From assembly GCF_009646095.1 (NCBI RefSeq), contig NZ_CP045725.1, positions 124,001 through 188,000 of the forward strand: a stretch of DNA of 64,000 nt. Direction: 5' to 3'. Numbering within the stretch: position 1 is the stretch's first letter; each line of letters opens with the position of its first letter. This document shows, piece after piece, positions 25,504-35,040 of this stretch. The notes under the pieces were generated by a model. The model ran no database searches. It had not been told where the DNA came from and saw only the letters and a list, made by a program, of their open reading frames with translations. The DNA is from Raineyella fluvialis. Lineage in GTDB: Bacteria; Actinomycetota; Actinomycetes; Propionibacteriales; Propionibacteriaceae. The translations under genes and the position numbers were made by a program.

Positions 25504-25632
25504 TTAGCTCAGGGTGGCCAGCGGAGCCGCCATGGCTCCAGCGCCCACCGCCCAGATGGTTTCGAACAGGTACTGCACGAACTTCTTTGGACTACGGGAC
25601 TGGCGTGAACCTGACCTCTTCTTAGTGGCCAT
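25504..25632 (-). CDS. Small basic/hydrophobic protein (42 aa)
   Basis: The ATG at 25632 is preceded by a near-perfect ribosome site, AAGGAGGT, and the gene is followed by a 9-bp terminator stem. The product is MATKKRSGSRQSRSPKKFVQ then YLFETIWAVGAGAMAAPLAT, with a strongly basic N-terminus and a hydrophobic C-terminal half that could enter a membrane. The frame is open for 58 more codons upstream with another hydrophobic stretch, but the ribosome site argues for the short form. Function unknown; a peptide toxin or membrane regulator is possible. Confidence 0.6.
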   Translation of the reverse strand: MATKKRSGSRQSRSPKKFVQYLFETIWAVGAGAMAAPLATLS

Positions 25633-26005
25633 AGCGACCTCCTTCTGGTTGGTCCGACTAAGGATTTCACCGAGAAAGCGGATGAGCGTCAAGCCGAGGA
25701 GCATCGCTGTCCAACCCCCAATGCCGAAAAGGGATTTGAACCCTCCTCCGCTGGCAGCCAGAGCTAACGACACGTTCAGGCTGCCAGCCCTGGAGTTCCC
25801 CGTCAAGGTCCGCCATCCCGTCGGAATCCTCGGTTCCGGTAAGTTGCTTCGCCATAGGTGCGCTGCCCCAGTCGTCGGCGATGTTCCTGATCCTGCCGCG
25901 CGAGGGCACCTGTGACCGAATCGGTCGCCCGAAGGTTGCGGGGGAGGAGGGCGCAGAAGTCCGCACCACCCCCGACAGCCACATCTCGACGACGAAGGTG
26001 CCGTG
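25633..26005. other. Stretch without a recognised gene
   Basis: About 370 bp between the 42-aa gene and the DUF5655 gene. Apart from the upstream extension of the small frame, which I do not call, I see no gene, repeat or clear promoter here. Confidence 0.4.
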
Positions 26006-26935
26006 TCAGCTGGCGTCGTAGCTCTGCTGGACCAAGGGAAGCGCCCTCTGCAACTCCTCGGAGGTGGTTACCCGCAGTTCGAGGTCACCGGTCCCGAAGT
26101 GCCCGATGTGGCGGACGTCTCGGCTGAACCCCGGTTCGAGGACGACGGTGTCGGGGTCCACCTTGAGGTACAGCAGGAGGTTCTGGGATTGGGGGTGGAC
26201 CTCCACGCAGACGAAGTTCTTCAACCGCCGGTAGGCGAAGTAGAGCTTGAGGGTCTTCTTGGTGACGTCGTCACCAAGTGCTTCGAGGTAGGCGTCGAGT
26301 TCGAAGAAGAGGTCCTTGAGCCCTTGGGGCGATTGGTCGAGCAGTTCTGTCACCGTCTTCGACGGAGTCGCCGATGCGGACTTGGTCCCGTTGGCCGGGG
26401 AGGGCGCGTCTTCGGCACGGCCAGCCTCGACCTTGGTGGCCGAAACGGCTTCGACGGCGAGGAGCTCACCCCCGTAGTCCCAGTAACGCACCAGCTCGAT
26501 GCTGCGTCGCATCTGCTGGATGGCGTACTCGTCATAGCGGGTGAAGCCGCTGGCGACACAGATCAGGCGCGGGTTGCGCCAGTCGATGGCCTCTGCTGCG
26601 TCCCGCCCGAGGCGGTTCATGACCAGGAGCTGGAACTCCGCTCGGTGATCCACAAGCCAGTCAAGGTAGAACAGGCCCTGGTTGATGACGTTCTCGTTGG
26701 TGGCCCGCTTGTACTCGAAGATGACCGGCGAGTTGTTCTCGTCCAGCCCGAGAGAGTCGATCCGTCCTCCGTGGCGGACGCCGGTCGAGTACTCCGATGC
26801 GAGGAAGCGACACCCGAAGATCGTTTCCATGCTCCGCTCGATGACCCTCTGGAGCGATCTCTCCAGGGCGACGGCAGTCCCTGGCAGCTCCTGCGCGACA
26901 CCGTCGCTGATCCGGAACAACTTGAGGTCACTCAC
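26006..26935 (-). CDS. PD-(D/E)xK nuclease-fold protein with DUF5655 domain
   Basis: A 309-residue protein. The GTG at 26935 lies after GGAAGG at good spacing; an upstream TTG at 26953 is possible. RHGGRIDSLGLDENNSPVIF followed by EYKRATNEN carries Asp60, Glu74 and Lys76, the D-ExK signature of endonuclease folds, as in restriction-like DUF91/NucS-type domains. The C-terminal region (KLYFAYRRLKNFVCVEVHPQ, then LLLYLKVDP) matches DUF5655. It lies directly downstream of hsdR on the same strand. It may add DNA cleavage to the restriction locus or act as a stand-alone defence protein; this is inference. Confidence 0.8.
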   Translation of the reverse strand: MSDLKLFRISDGVAQELPGTAVALERSLQRVIERSMETIFGCRFLASEYSTGVRHGGRIDSLGLDENNSPVIFEYKRATNENVINQGLFYLDWLVDHRAEFQLLVMNRLGRDAAEAIDWRNPRLICVASGFTRYDEYAIQQMRRSIELVRYWDYGGELLAVEAVSATKVEAGRAEDAPSPANGTKSASATPSKTVTELLDQSPQGLKDLFFELDAYLEALGDDVTKKTLKLYFAYRRLKNFVCVEVHPQSQNLLLYLKVDPDTVVLEPGFSRDVRHIGHFGTGDLELRVTTSEELQRALPLVQQSYDAS

Positions 26936-27054
26936 AGGGGGTCTGCCTTCCAACTAGCTAGCGACCGTTCATCAGCTCGTAAAACATTCTGTCCGAACCT
27001 GGTCAGCGTAGGGTTGCGAACGAAGTCGCGGGCTGGAGCTTGACGTGAGGCCCA

Positions 27055-30000
27055 CTACACAACCCTGCCCGGGATGGCGTGGGCGCGCACCGCGTTCAGC
27101 GTATCGATGATGACGTCGAGGTCCTGGTCCGAGAAGACCATGTCCGGACCCTGGGGTGCATGCTCGGTGAAGGGCGCCTCGTACAACCTGCTCGGCTCCA
27201 TCACCCCGTTCGCAGTGAGCTCGCTGATGATGAGGTTCACGAAGTCGATCTGGGCGGCGGTGTAGGTGGCGCCGCCGAGGTAATGGTCGAAGGCCTGGGT
27301 GGCGGCCTGTCGGTCCAGGCCGACCAGGGACCGGATGAACAGCCCCAGGCCCTGGGCCTGTTCCTCGGCGCGCTTGATGTCGTCAGGGCTGCCCGCGCCG
27401 CTGGCCACCAGCAGCTCCTGCAAGTCAGCAAGGTCGGTAGCGGAGAGCTGGAGGTTGCCCTTCAATCGTCGTAGGGCGGCGTTGTTGTCGTGCTCCTGGA
27501 GGTACGCCCGGGCCTTCGCCTTGAAGCGCGCCCAGTTCGTGCCCGCCGCCACCCACGGCAGCTCGACGGCCTTCTGGTCGCCGAGGGTGTCCTCGAAGTC
27601 GGTGTAGACGATGACACGTTTGGTCTTCTCGATGAACCGGACCAGGCCTCGGAGGCGGCGGCGGGCGAGTTCGAGCATCGGCAGGGTGACATCGATCCAC
27701 CACTCCTCACCGGCTACCTCGTCGAGGAGCTGCTGCTGGGCCGCGACGGTGGGAATGGCGGTCTGGCCCAGCAGCGCAGCGGCGATCTGCTGGACCTGCT
27801 CGCGGAGGCGCTCGGCGAGCAGGGTGTCGCCGTCGAGCTGAGCAAGCTGGCGACGCAGCATCAGCAGGTCGAACCGCTTGGCCTGCTCGTCGTCGTCACG
27901 CACGGCGGACGGCAGCCCCGCCAGGTGGGTGGCAATGTCGGCGGCGGCGTCGGGAGTGAGCTTCGCCCAGGGATCCCACTCGGCGTAGGTCTCGACCCAC
28001 TGCCGGTGCGGGCGGACGACGAAGTTGTCCAGGTTCATCCCGGACACGATCTCGTGCAGCAACCTCGCCGTGTCGGCACGCAGGCCCGCCAGGCTGTCCG
28101 TCCCGTCGCCGTCCACACCGCCGTCAGGGGGCTGGTGGTGGCCCTGCGCGTCGAGCGCGGAGAGCAGGCCGAGGCGGGTCTCGAAGAGCCGCTGGCCCAG
28201 CGACTTCTGGAGCGAGCCCTCCGAGATCGGCCCGGTCTGGGAGAAGAACTCCAGGTTCCCGCAGAAGTCGAACAGGAAGAAATTCGCCTTGTCCTCCCCC
28301 GGCCCGTACAGGTCGGGGCGCAGCCGGGTACCGCGCCCCAGCATCTGCCAGAACTTCGTCTTCGAGCGCACCGGCTTGAAGAAGACCAGGTTCACGACCT
28401 CAGGCACGTCGATGCCGGTGTCAAGCATGTCCACCGAGATCGCGATGTGGGGAGCCTTGTCCGGGTCAGAGAACGCGTCGATGAGAGTCTGGGCGTACTC
28501 GGTGGCGTACGTGATGACCCGCGCCACCTCCCCGCCGTACTCGGGGTAGGAGTGGTCGAACCGCTCACCGATGAACTCGGCGTGGCGCTGGTTCTTGGCG
28601 AAGATGATGGTCTTGCCGATCCGGTCACCCCCCGCGACCCTATGCCCGTTGGTCATCAGCGTGGCCAGAACCTTGTCCACGGTGTCGGCGTTGAACAGCC
28701 ACGCGTTGATCTCGGCGGCGTCCACCTCGTCCGGCACCAGGCCGTCCTCGGACCATTCCAAGGCGTCCCACTCGTCCTTCTCGTCATCGGGAAGGTCGTC
28801 GTAGCGGATGCCCTGGCGTAGGAACTTCAAGGGCACCGAGACCGCGACCGGCGGGACCAGGAAGCCCTCCGCGACGGCGTCCTCCAGGCTGTACACGTCG
28901 GTCGGCACGCCCTCTTCCAGGTGGAACAGGCTGTAGGTGTTGCGGTCCACCTCGTCCTTCGGGGTGGCGGTCAGACCGACGAGGTACGCGTCGAACCAGT
29001 CGAGGATCGCCCCGTACTTGGCGTAGAGGGACCGGTGGGCTTCGTCCACGACGACGAGGTCGAAGTAGCCCGGCCCGAACCGCCGCAGGCCGCCGTCGGT
29101 CTCGTTGATCAGGCCCATCATCGTCGGGTAGGTGGAGACGAACACCCTGCCGTCGGTGACCTTCTCCGTCACCAGGTTCACGGTCGTCGCCGAGGGCAGG
29201 TGGGTCTTGAACGCGTTGACGGCCTGGTTGACCAGAGCGACCCGGTCTGCCAGAAACAGCACCCGCTTCACCCACCCGGCCCGCATCAACTGATCCACCA
29301 GCGCGATGACCGTCCGGGTCTTCCCACTTCCGGTGGCCATCACCAGCAGCGCGCGGCGCTGGTGGTTCTCCAGGGTGGTGTCCACCGCCCGGATCGCGTG
29401 CTGCTGGTAGTGCCTGCCAGCGATCCGGGCGTCGATCACGGCGGTGGCCAGCGGCTTGCGCGACGTGCGGCGCTGGACCATCAGTGCCAGCTCGGCCTTG
29501 GTGTGGAAGCCGTGCACCTTCCGTGGTGGGTACCCGGCGGCGTCGTCCCACACCCAGTGCTCATAGCCGTTGGTCCAGAACACCACGGGCCGCTGGCCGG
29601 TCATCGCCGCCAGGCAGTCGGCGTACAGCTTGGCCTGCTGCTGGCCCACCTGAGGGTCCCGGCGGGTCCGCTTCGCCTCCACCACGCCCAGCGGCAGACC
29701 GTCGTCACCCCACAGCACGTAGTCCACGTACCCCTTGCCGCCAGCGGTCGGCATCCCGACGACCTCGACCTCCCGGTCACGCGGGTCGTCCAGCGCCCAG
29801 CCCGCCTCGCCCAACAGCACGTCGATGAACAGGTCCCGCGTCGCGGCCTCGTCGTAGTCATGGGTGTCCGGCACCCCGGCCTTCGCGGCCTGCGCGGCAG
29901 CGATCTGGGCCCGCAACTGCTCCAGCTCGGCCTCCAACGACAAGTTCGTCGCCCTGGCCGCCGCCAGCAGCACGTCCTGCTCGTCGAACTTCATCACCAG

Positions 30001-30474
30001 CGCGTTCAGCTCGGCGTTCGACAGCGGCACCGTCCCGGTGTCGGCGCCCTGCACGAGCGCCGGGTCGAACCGCAGACCCTGCGGCACCCTCGCAGGGTCG
30101 GTCGAGTACCGGAACGCGACCCAGTACGCGAGGTGGTGCACCTCGCGCAGCACCTGCAACGCCCCCTGCTCGACCAGCCTCCCGGACGCGTGGGCAGCGG
30201 CGTTACCCGCCTTGCGGACGGCGTTGAACTTCAAGACCAACTCCTGGCCCACCAGGTTCCTGAACGCGGTGGCGTTCATCTTCGCCGCCAGGTCGTCCTG
30301 GTACGGCAAAGGCAGCCCGGCCACGTCATAGAGGAAGCCGACAAGCTGCTCCACCACCCGCCGGGCATAGATCACCGATGCACGCGGGTCCGACCGCACA
30401 TACCGCTCCGCCCGGACACACTCCTCGAACAGCACAGGCCACTCACCGGCTATGAAGTCAAAGTTGCTCGCCAT
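27055..30474 (-). CDS. hsdR: Type I restriction enzyme, R (restriction/translocase) subunit
   Basis: An 1139-residue protein. Residues about 10-140 form a DUF4145-like N-terminal domain (VYARRVVEQLVGFLYDVAG-like helices). A PD-(D/E)xK nuclease follows, with GYVDYVLWGDDGLPLGVVEA then KRT near 250-270. The SF2 motor has Walker A LVMATGSGKTRTVIAL near 380, the DEAH box LVVVDEAHRS near 477, and motif VI in QMLGRGTRLRPDLYG. It translocates and cleaves unmodified DNA together with the M and S subunits. It is the third gene of the hsdM-hsdS-hsdR order, 48 bp after hsdS, and appears intact. Confidence 0.95.
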   Translation of the reverse strand: MASNFDFIAGEWPVLFEECVRAERYVRSDPRASVIYARRVVEQLVGFLYDVAGLPLPYQDDLAAKMNATAFRNLVGQELVLKFNAVRKAGNAAAHASGRLVEQGALQVLREVHHLAYWVAFRYSTDPARVPQGLRFDPALVQGADTGTVPLSNAELNALVMKFDEQDVLLAAARATNLSLEAELEQLRAQIAAAQAAKAGVPDTHDYDEAATRDLFIDVLLGEAGWALDDPRDREVEVVGMPTAGGKGYVDYVLWGDDGLPLGVVEAKRTRRDPQVGQQQAKLYADCLAAMTGQRPVVFWTNGYEHWVWDDAAGYPPRKVHGFHTKAELALMVQRRTSRKPLATAVIDARIAGRHYQQHAIRAVDTTLENHQRRALLVMATGSGKTRTVIALVDQLMRAGWVKRVLFLADRVALVNQAVNAFKTHLPSATTVNLVTEKVTDGRVFVSTYPTMMGLINETDGGLRRFGPGYFDLVVVDEAHRSLYAKYGAILDWFDAYLVGLTATPKDEVDRNTYSLFHLEEGVPTDVYSLEDAVAEGFLVPPVAVSVPLKFLRQGIRYDDLPDDEKDEWDALEWSEDGLVPDEVDAAEINAWLFNADTVDKVLATLMTNGHRVAGGDRIGKTIIFAKNQRHAEFIGERFDHSYPEYGGEVARVITYATEYAQTLIDAFSDPDKAPHIAISVDMLDTGIDVPEVVNLVFFKPVRSKTKFWQMLGRGTRLRPDLYGPGEDKANFFLFDFCGNLEFFSQTGPISEGSLQKSLGQRLFETRLGLLSALDAQGHHQPPDGGVDGDGTDSLAGLRADTARLLHEIVSGMNLDNFVVRPHRQWVETYAEWDPWAKLTPDAAADIATHLAGLPSAVRDDDEQAKRFDLLMLRRQLAQLDGDTLLAERLREQVQQIAAALLGQTAIPTVAAQQQLLDEVAGEEWWIDVTLPMLELARRRLRGLVRFIEKTKRVIVYTDFEDTLGDQKAVELPWVAAGTNWARFKAKARAYLQEHDNNAALRRLKGNLQLSATDLADLQELLVASGAGSPDDIKRAEEQAQGLGLFIRSLVGLDRQAATQAFDHYLGGATYTAAQIDFVNLIISELTANGVMEPSRLYEAPFTEHAPQGPDMVFSDQDLDVIIDTLNAVRAHAIPGRVV

Positions 30475-30522
30475 AGAACCGTCCCCCTCAGCCCCGTTCC
30501 ATTCCTCCAGTCGCCACCCAGC

Positions 30523-31724
30523 TCACAGTCTGGCCGAGAACGCGGTGGCCTGAAGTGAATCAAGGCCAGCCTCCAGGCAATGCAGCTGCGCTCCGATCAG
30601 GCGGCGATGCTGCTCCAGCCGCTCCACCACACGTGCGTATTCCTCCTGCAGTGACATCGGAGGGACCTCCACCCGAAGCTTCAGCAGCCTGCCCTTGGAG
30701 ATGTTCGGCATCGAGCCAGCAGCCCCGCCAGCGAGTGATCGCACCTCTTTGCGCTTGGACGGGTACATCAGCAACTGATGGAGGTAGGAAGCTGTCAACA
30801 TCTGAGGTTCGCCGAGCCTCAGGCGGAATATGAGGTCCGGGAGCAGCATGCGTTTTGGCGTCTCTCGCACCAGCACGACCGCCCCCACGAGCGAATACGT
30901 GTTCTTCCGTGAGAAGAGCAGGTCTCCGGGGCGCACTTCGAGGTTCTGACCAGGGGCGGTCCCCTCCGGGAGGGCCTTGTTTTCACTGGCGTTGTATCGC
31001 CCATAGGTCACCGCACTCAGCTTCAGTACCCCCCACTCACCGGGAGTCGCCGGTCGGCTGAGGCAGACGGGACTCTTCCCGCTGTCGATGCCGTCCAGTA
31101 CTTCGTCGAGCTCCACCCGAGGCCAGCCCTTGGGGTTCTCGATGGGGTCGCCGAACATGTCCAGGAAGATGGCCTGGGTGAGGTCGTCGAGGAGGGTGAG
31201 GGTCTGGCGGCGCTTGGCCCGCAGCGCGTCCGCCTGGTCCAGGATCGCTGCGATACGCCGCTGCTCCGCTAGCGGCGGGAGGGGATCTGCAAGTCGTTGA
31301 GGAAGACGAGCGGGACGCGTCGTTGACCAGCACTGCCAGTCATGCGTCGCTCACCGGCATCGAGGACCCGCTGCTGGCGCAGGTAGTGAAGGACGTACCG
31401 AGGGTCCAGTCGGTCAGCGTGCGGACGTACGACGTGAAACTCCGTTGATCCGACCCCGATCCCTTGCCTCAGGTGCGCCTGCCCGATCTTGCCATTCTCG
31501 AAGCAGGGCGTGATCTTTGCCACGAGAACGTCTTGGTCGCGGAAGATGGTGTACCCCTTGGACACCTCAGAGAATGGTCGGTCCGTCCCAGGGCCTGCGA
31601 TGCCCTGTTCGGCATCGAGGTCCGCCATGGGGACGAAGGAGATCGGCAGGTCGAGCGCAGGCCGCGTGGATTCCCGTGGGTTCAGGTCTGCCACCTCGCC
31701 GAGTCTGACTCTCGACCACGTCAT
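30523..31724 (-). pseudogene. hsdS: Type I restriction-modification specificity subunit, one-base frameshift
   Basis: The first frame starts at ATG 31724 (ATGA overlap with hsdM) and encodes the first target-recognition domain, from MTWSRVRLGEVADLNPREST to PLVFLNDLQIP. The second frame continues LPPLAEQRRIAAILDQADAL, the central conserved helix, then the second recognition domain (GWPRVELDEVLDGIDSGK ...) to 30523. One added G in the GGGG run at 31281-31284 joins them into a normal protein of about 400 residues. As it stands, only a half subunit would be made, unless translation restarts at ATG 31158. This decides whether the R-M system is active. Confidence 0.88.
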
Positions 31725-33238
31725 CGCAGCATCGCCTTGAGGTCGCCCAGCCCCCGCTGGATCTCGTCTTCGAGTTGTTCGAGGTCGGCGATGATGTCGA
31801 GGGGGTCGCGGTGCTCGACGTGGTCGTGGACGATCTCGCGGTAGCGGTTGAGGGAGAGGTCGTAGCCCTGGGCGGCGATGTCGGCCTTGGGCACGCAGAA
31901 GCTCTGCTCGGTCCGGGCACGGTCGCGCTCGGTCGTGGTGCGCTGCGCCCAGCGGGTGAGGGCGTCGGGCAGGTTGTTCTTGGCGTGGTCGTCGTCGGTG
32001 AGCGGGGTCTTGGGGCGGGGGCCGAGCTTGTCCTCGGCCAGCAGGGGCGAGCGCTTGTCGTCGAGGCTCCAGCCGTCGGCCTGGATGTCGTAGAACCACA
32101 CCTCATCGGTGCCGCCGCTGTCGGTCTTGGTGAACACCAGGATGGCCGTGGACACCCCGGCGTAGGGCCGGAAGACCCCGGAGGGCAGCTTGATGACCGC
32201 ATCGAGCTTCTGGTTCTCGACGAGCCTCTTGCGCAGGGTCTTGTGTGCGGTGCTGGAGCCGAACAGGACCCCGTCGGGCACGATGACGGCGGCCCGTCCG
32301 CCGGGCTTGAGGAGCTGCACGAACCGCGCCAGGAACAACAGCTCGGTCTTCTTGGTCTTGACGATCTTGAGGAGGGCCTTCGCGGTGGACTCGTAGTCCA
32401 GACTCCCCGCGAACGGCGGATTGGCCAGGATCAGGGAGTACGCCCCGGCATCGGCGCTGGCATCCTCCGAGAGGCTGTCCTTGTAGGAGATGTCCGGGTT
32501 CTCCACGCCGTGCATCAGCATGTTCATCGACCCGATCCGCAGCATCGTGGAGTCGAAGTCGTAGCCGTGGAAGGTGCTGTGGTGGAAGTGATGGCGCTGC
32601 TCGGCGTCGGTCAGCACCGACGGGTGCTCCCGGCGCAGGTACTCGGCGGCGGCGACGAGGAACCCGGCGGTGCCGCAGGCCGGGTCGCAGATCTCGTCGT
32701 CGGGGGTGGGTGCGGTCAGCTCCACCATGAACTGGATGATGTGGCGCGGGGTGCGGAACTGCCCGTTCTGCCCGGCGGTGGCGATCTTGGCCAGCATGTA
32801 CTCGTAGAGGTCGCCGTTGGTGTCGCGGTCGGCCATCGGCACGTCGTCGAGCATGTCCACAACCCGCGCCAGCAGCGCAGGGGTCGGGATAGTGAACCGC
32901 GCGTCCCGCATATGGTCGGAGTAGGTGGATCCGTCGGCCCCGAGGGTGCGCAGGAACGGGAAGACCTGCCTGTCCAGGAGCTTGTGCATCTCCTCGGGTT
33001 CCAGGTTCTTGAACCGCGACCAGCGCAGGTGCTGCTGCCCCGGCAGGAAGACGGGCCTCTCCACCGGGCGGCCCAGGCGGTTGGCCTTCTTCTCGGCCAG
33101 CGTCTGGAGGTCGTCCAGACGGCGCATGAACAGCAAGTAGGTGATCTGCTCGATCACCTCCAGGGGGTTGGCGATGCCGCCCGACCAGAACGCGTCCCAG
33201 ACCCGGTCGATCTTGCTCCTCAAGTCCCCTGTGATCAC
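31721..33238 (-). CDS. hsdM: Type I restriction-modification DNA methyltransferase subunit
   Basis: A 505-residue N6-adenine methyltransferase. An N-terminal helical HsdM domain (ITGDLRSKIDRVWDAFWSGG) is followed by the SAM-binding motif DPACGTAGFLVAA near 190 and the catalytic motif ILANPPFAGSL near 273. GQFRTPRHIIQFMVELTAP is the usual segment just before motif I. The C-terminal helical part should contact HsdS. It is the first gene of the hsd operon and overlaps hsdS by four bases. Confidence 0.95.
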   Translation of the reverse strand: MITGDLRSKIDRVWDAFWSGGIANPLEVIEQITYLLFMRRLDDLQTLAEKKANRLGRPVERPVFLPGQQHLRWSRFKNLEPEEMHKLLDRQVFPFLRTLGADGSTYSDHMRDARFTIPTPALLARVVDMLDDVPMADRDTNGDLYEYMLAKIATAGQNGQFRTPRHIIQFMVELTAPTPDDEICDPACGTAGFLVAAAEYLRREHPSVLTDAEQRHHFHHSTFHGYDFDSTMLRIGSMNMLMHGVENPDISYKDSLSEDASADAGAYSLILANPPFAGSLDYESTAKALLKIVKTKKTELLFLARFVQLLKPGGRAAVIVPDGVLFGSSTAHKTLRKRLVENQKLDAVIKLPSGVFRPYAGVSTAILVFTKTDSGGTDEVWFYDIQADGWSLDDKRSPLLAEDKLGPRPKTPLTDDDHAKNNLPDALTRWAQRTTTERDRARTEQSFCVPKADIAAQGYDLSLNRYREIVHDHVEHRDPLDIIADLEQLEDEIQRGLGDLKAMLR

Positions 33239-33425
33239 CTCCGCAGGCTATCGGCCATCCCAGACACAGGTGGGCACGGCTCGCGGAGTCACAGCGATCC
33301 CGCCCACGTCGAGGCACCGATCACGGCGTGGCGCCAGGCGATGGGGGCGCGCGGTGGCCGACGCTCCTGGAAGGTCATCAATCACGAGATTAGCCACGCC
33401 CTGACGCAAAGTCCTGAGAGTTCCT

Positions 33426-34004
33426 TTATGCAGGCGGGAAGGGTGCCACAGGAACTTGGATGACGACCTCTTGGTGTTCGACAACCCATCTGGTCATGCG
33501 TGGGATCACCCAGAAGGAGTAGATGCCGAGCGTCACGATCATCAGCAGTAGCCACTTGATCCACTGACCGAAGAGGCCGATGGCGCTGCCGGTGAATCGC
33601 ATCGGTGCCCCGTTGACGAAGGTGTGGTTGGCCTGCCAGCGGTAGCGCATAACCACCGCCCACGGATAGCAGATGCCGAGGGTGAGCACGGTGACGAGGA
33701 AGGCAAGAATCTGCATCCCGAGGAAGCTTCCCGCGCCCCCAGTGAACTTGAACGTCAGCGGCACGGCCCACGCCGTCGGGCTGGCAACTGGGGCAGCAGG
33801 CTGGGGCAGCGTGGCCGGAACCGGAGGCTCGCCCGTCACTCCGAAGATTTGATCCGGCGCTGCCGGTCGCGCCTGGGTTGCCGTTGGCCCAGACTCAATC
33901 ACCGGACCCGGATTGGACCTTCGCGGGCTTGGGTCGCCCGGGCCCGGCCCACCATACGGGCTCGGCTGCTGGGCACCTCCGCCAGACCAAGAGCTCTCCG
34001 ACAT
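33426..34004 (-). CDS. DUF898-like membrane protein
   Basis: A 192-residue protein. Residues 1-80 are a proline/glycine-rich cytoplasmic region (GGGAQQPSPYGGPGPGDPSP). After it come two strong membrane segments, LGMQILAFLVTVLTLGICYP and WIKWLLLMIVTLGIYSFWVI, each followed by the basic aromatic pattern seen in YjgN/DUF898 proteins (VMRYRWQANHTFVNG; RMTRWVVEHQE). Function of the family is unknown. It lies upstream of the hsd operon on the same strand but 190 bp away, so probably has its own promoter. Confidence 0.75.
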   Translation of the reverse strand: MSESSWSGGGAQQPSPYGGPGPGDPSPRRSNPGPVIESGPTATQARPAAPDQIFGVTGEPPVPATLPQPAAPVASPTAWAVPLTFKFTGGAGSFLGMQILAFLVTVLTLGICYPWAVVMRYRWQANHTFVNGAPMRFTGSAIGLFGQWIKWLLLMIVTLGIYSFWVIPRMTRWVVEHQEVVIQVPVAPFPPA

Positions 34005-34356
34005 CTCTCCCCCTCGTCAATCCGATGACTCCGACACGTCCGAGCGTGGCATCTTCCAAATTTACCTACGAGACAGGCCGAGGAAGTGGTCAAATCGAGT
34101 GTTCACCCGAAATTGGTGGGGTCCTCTCCAGGGCGCTACGGCGGTGTGGCGACCGGCCTTGCCCAAGCAGCTCCTGGACAGCCCCAAGCGGCCTGCGGGA
34201 GCTGTCCTGCGCTCCCTTGTCCAGGACGGGTGGTGCGAGGCCGCCGCGCGTTGCCACCGGCCCCAGCTCGCCCTTCATCTGGGCCGTGACACGCCCGCTT
34301 GGGCTGATCATGTCGCCGGGTTCCTGGAGGACGACCGACGGGGAGACAGTCTCGGA
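34005..34356. other. Stretch without a recognised gene
   Basis: About 350 bp between two minus-strand genes of the element. I find no frame with protein-like composition, no repeat and no clear terminator. Confidence 0.4.
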
Positions 34357-34608
34357 TCAGGACTGCGGGAGCGGGGTGACGGCGCTGGCCGCCACCCAAG
34401 CGATGACCAGCGACTGCGGACCATCGGTCAGAAAGGCCACCTGGGCCACCCACGCCCCTTCGCCGTCGCGGGCCCACTCCAGCAGGAGCCCGGGATGATC
34501 GTGTCCGTCCACGTGGACGGTGACGTGGCGAACCTTGCCGCCTTGGCCAGGACGGCGCGATCCGGCGCGGTCGGCCAGCGAACCGAACTCCGAGACCTTG
34601 CGGGACAT
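34357..34608 (-). CDS. Hypothetical protein (83 aa) near the right end of the element
   Basis: From ATG 34608: MSRKVSEFGSLADRAGSRRP, then VRHVTVHVDGHDHPGLLLEW and WVAQVAFLTDGPQSLVIAWV, ending AVTPLPQS. The alternation of short strands suggests a small beta-rich domain. The frame is open far upstream but with low-complexity sequence, and this ATG begins the protein-like part. Function not recognised. Confidence 0.55.
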   Translation of the reverse strand: MSRKVSEFGSLADRAGSRRPGQGGKVRHVTVHVDGHDHPGLLLEWARDGEGAWVAQVAFLTDGPQSLVIAWVAASAVTPLPQS

Positions 34609-35015
34609 GGCCCCAGAGTATCCCCGATTCGAACAGAGATTTGATTGTGGATTAGGGCTGCCGACAGTCAGCTCATCGACTCCCCCGCTCTCCAGATGGA
34701 CGACCGTGGGGTGGGCGCAGCCCTGCCACGGGGACGGGACAGGGGGCTCCGGCGCCGGTGCCGCGCGGAGTGGGGCCAAGCTCCTCCCGCCCCGTCTCAG
34801 GGCCTCCAGGAGGGCCCTGGACCCCGCGTCGGTGTCGGCGGTGCCGGACACAGGGCGTTCGTGGCGCCCACGCCCACCTAACTCCTCCCCCTGGTCGCCA
34901 GGCGCCGCCCCCGAAGGCCACGTTGCTGGGAACCTCTCGACGACCACCGGCGGGGCGCCGACCCCCGCGCGAGGGCCAGGGACCGTAACACCCAGGGGCG
35001 ATCCACCGGGAAAAA
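34609..35015. other. Stretch without a recognised gene
   Basis: About 400 bp, very GC-rich, between the 83-aa gene and the right-end sites. Long frames exist on both strands, as expected from GC content, but none has protein-like composition. Confidence 0.45.
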
Positions 35016-35039
35016 TGTGACATCGCGTGACATCGTCAC
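35016..35039 (+). promoter_or_regulatory. Possible integrase arm-type sites, right end
   Basis: GTGACATCG occurs at 35017-35025 and again at 35027-35035, followed by GTCAC, which makes a small dyad with the second copy. The ten-base TGTGACATCG is shared with the left end (14886-14895). Confidence 0.4.
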
Positions 35040-35040
35040 G

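Noticed and set aside
25731-25745. T-arm-like sequence (GGGATTTGAACCC on the plus strand) suggesting a tRNA or att fragment
   Set aside because: No acceptor stem, CCA end or anticodon arm surrounds it, and it is not repeated elsewhere in the window.
31281-31284. Phase-variable tract controlling hsdS
   Set aside because: A run of four G is too short for slipped-strand switching, and six other genes show the same one-base defect in short C/G runs.
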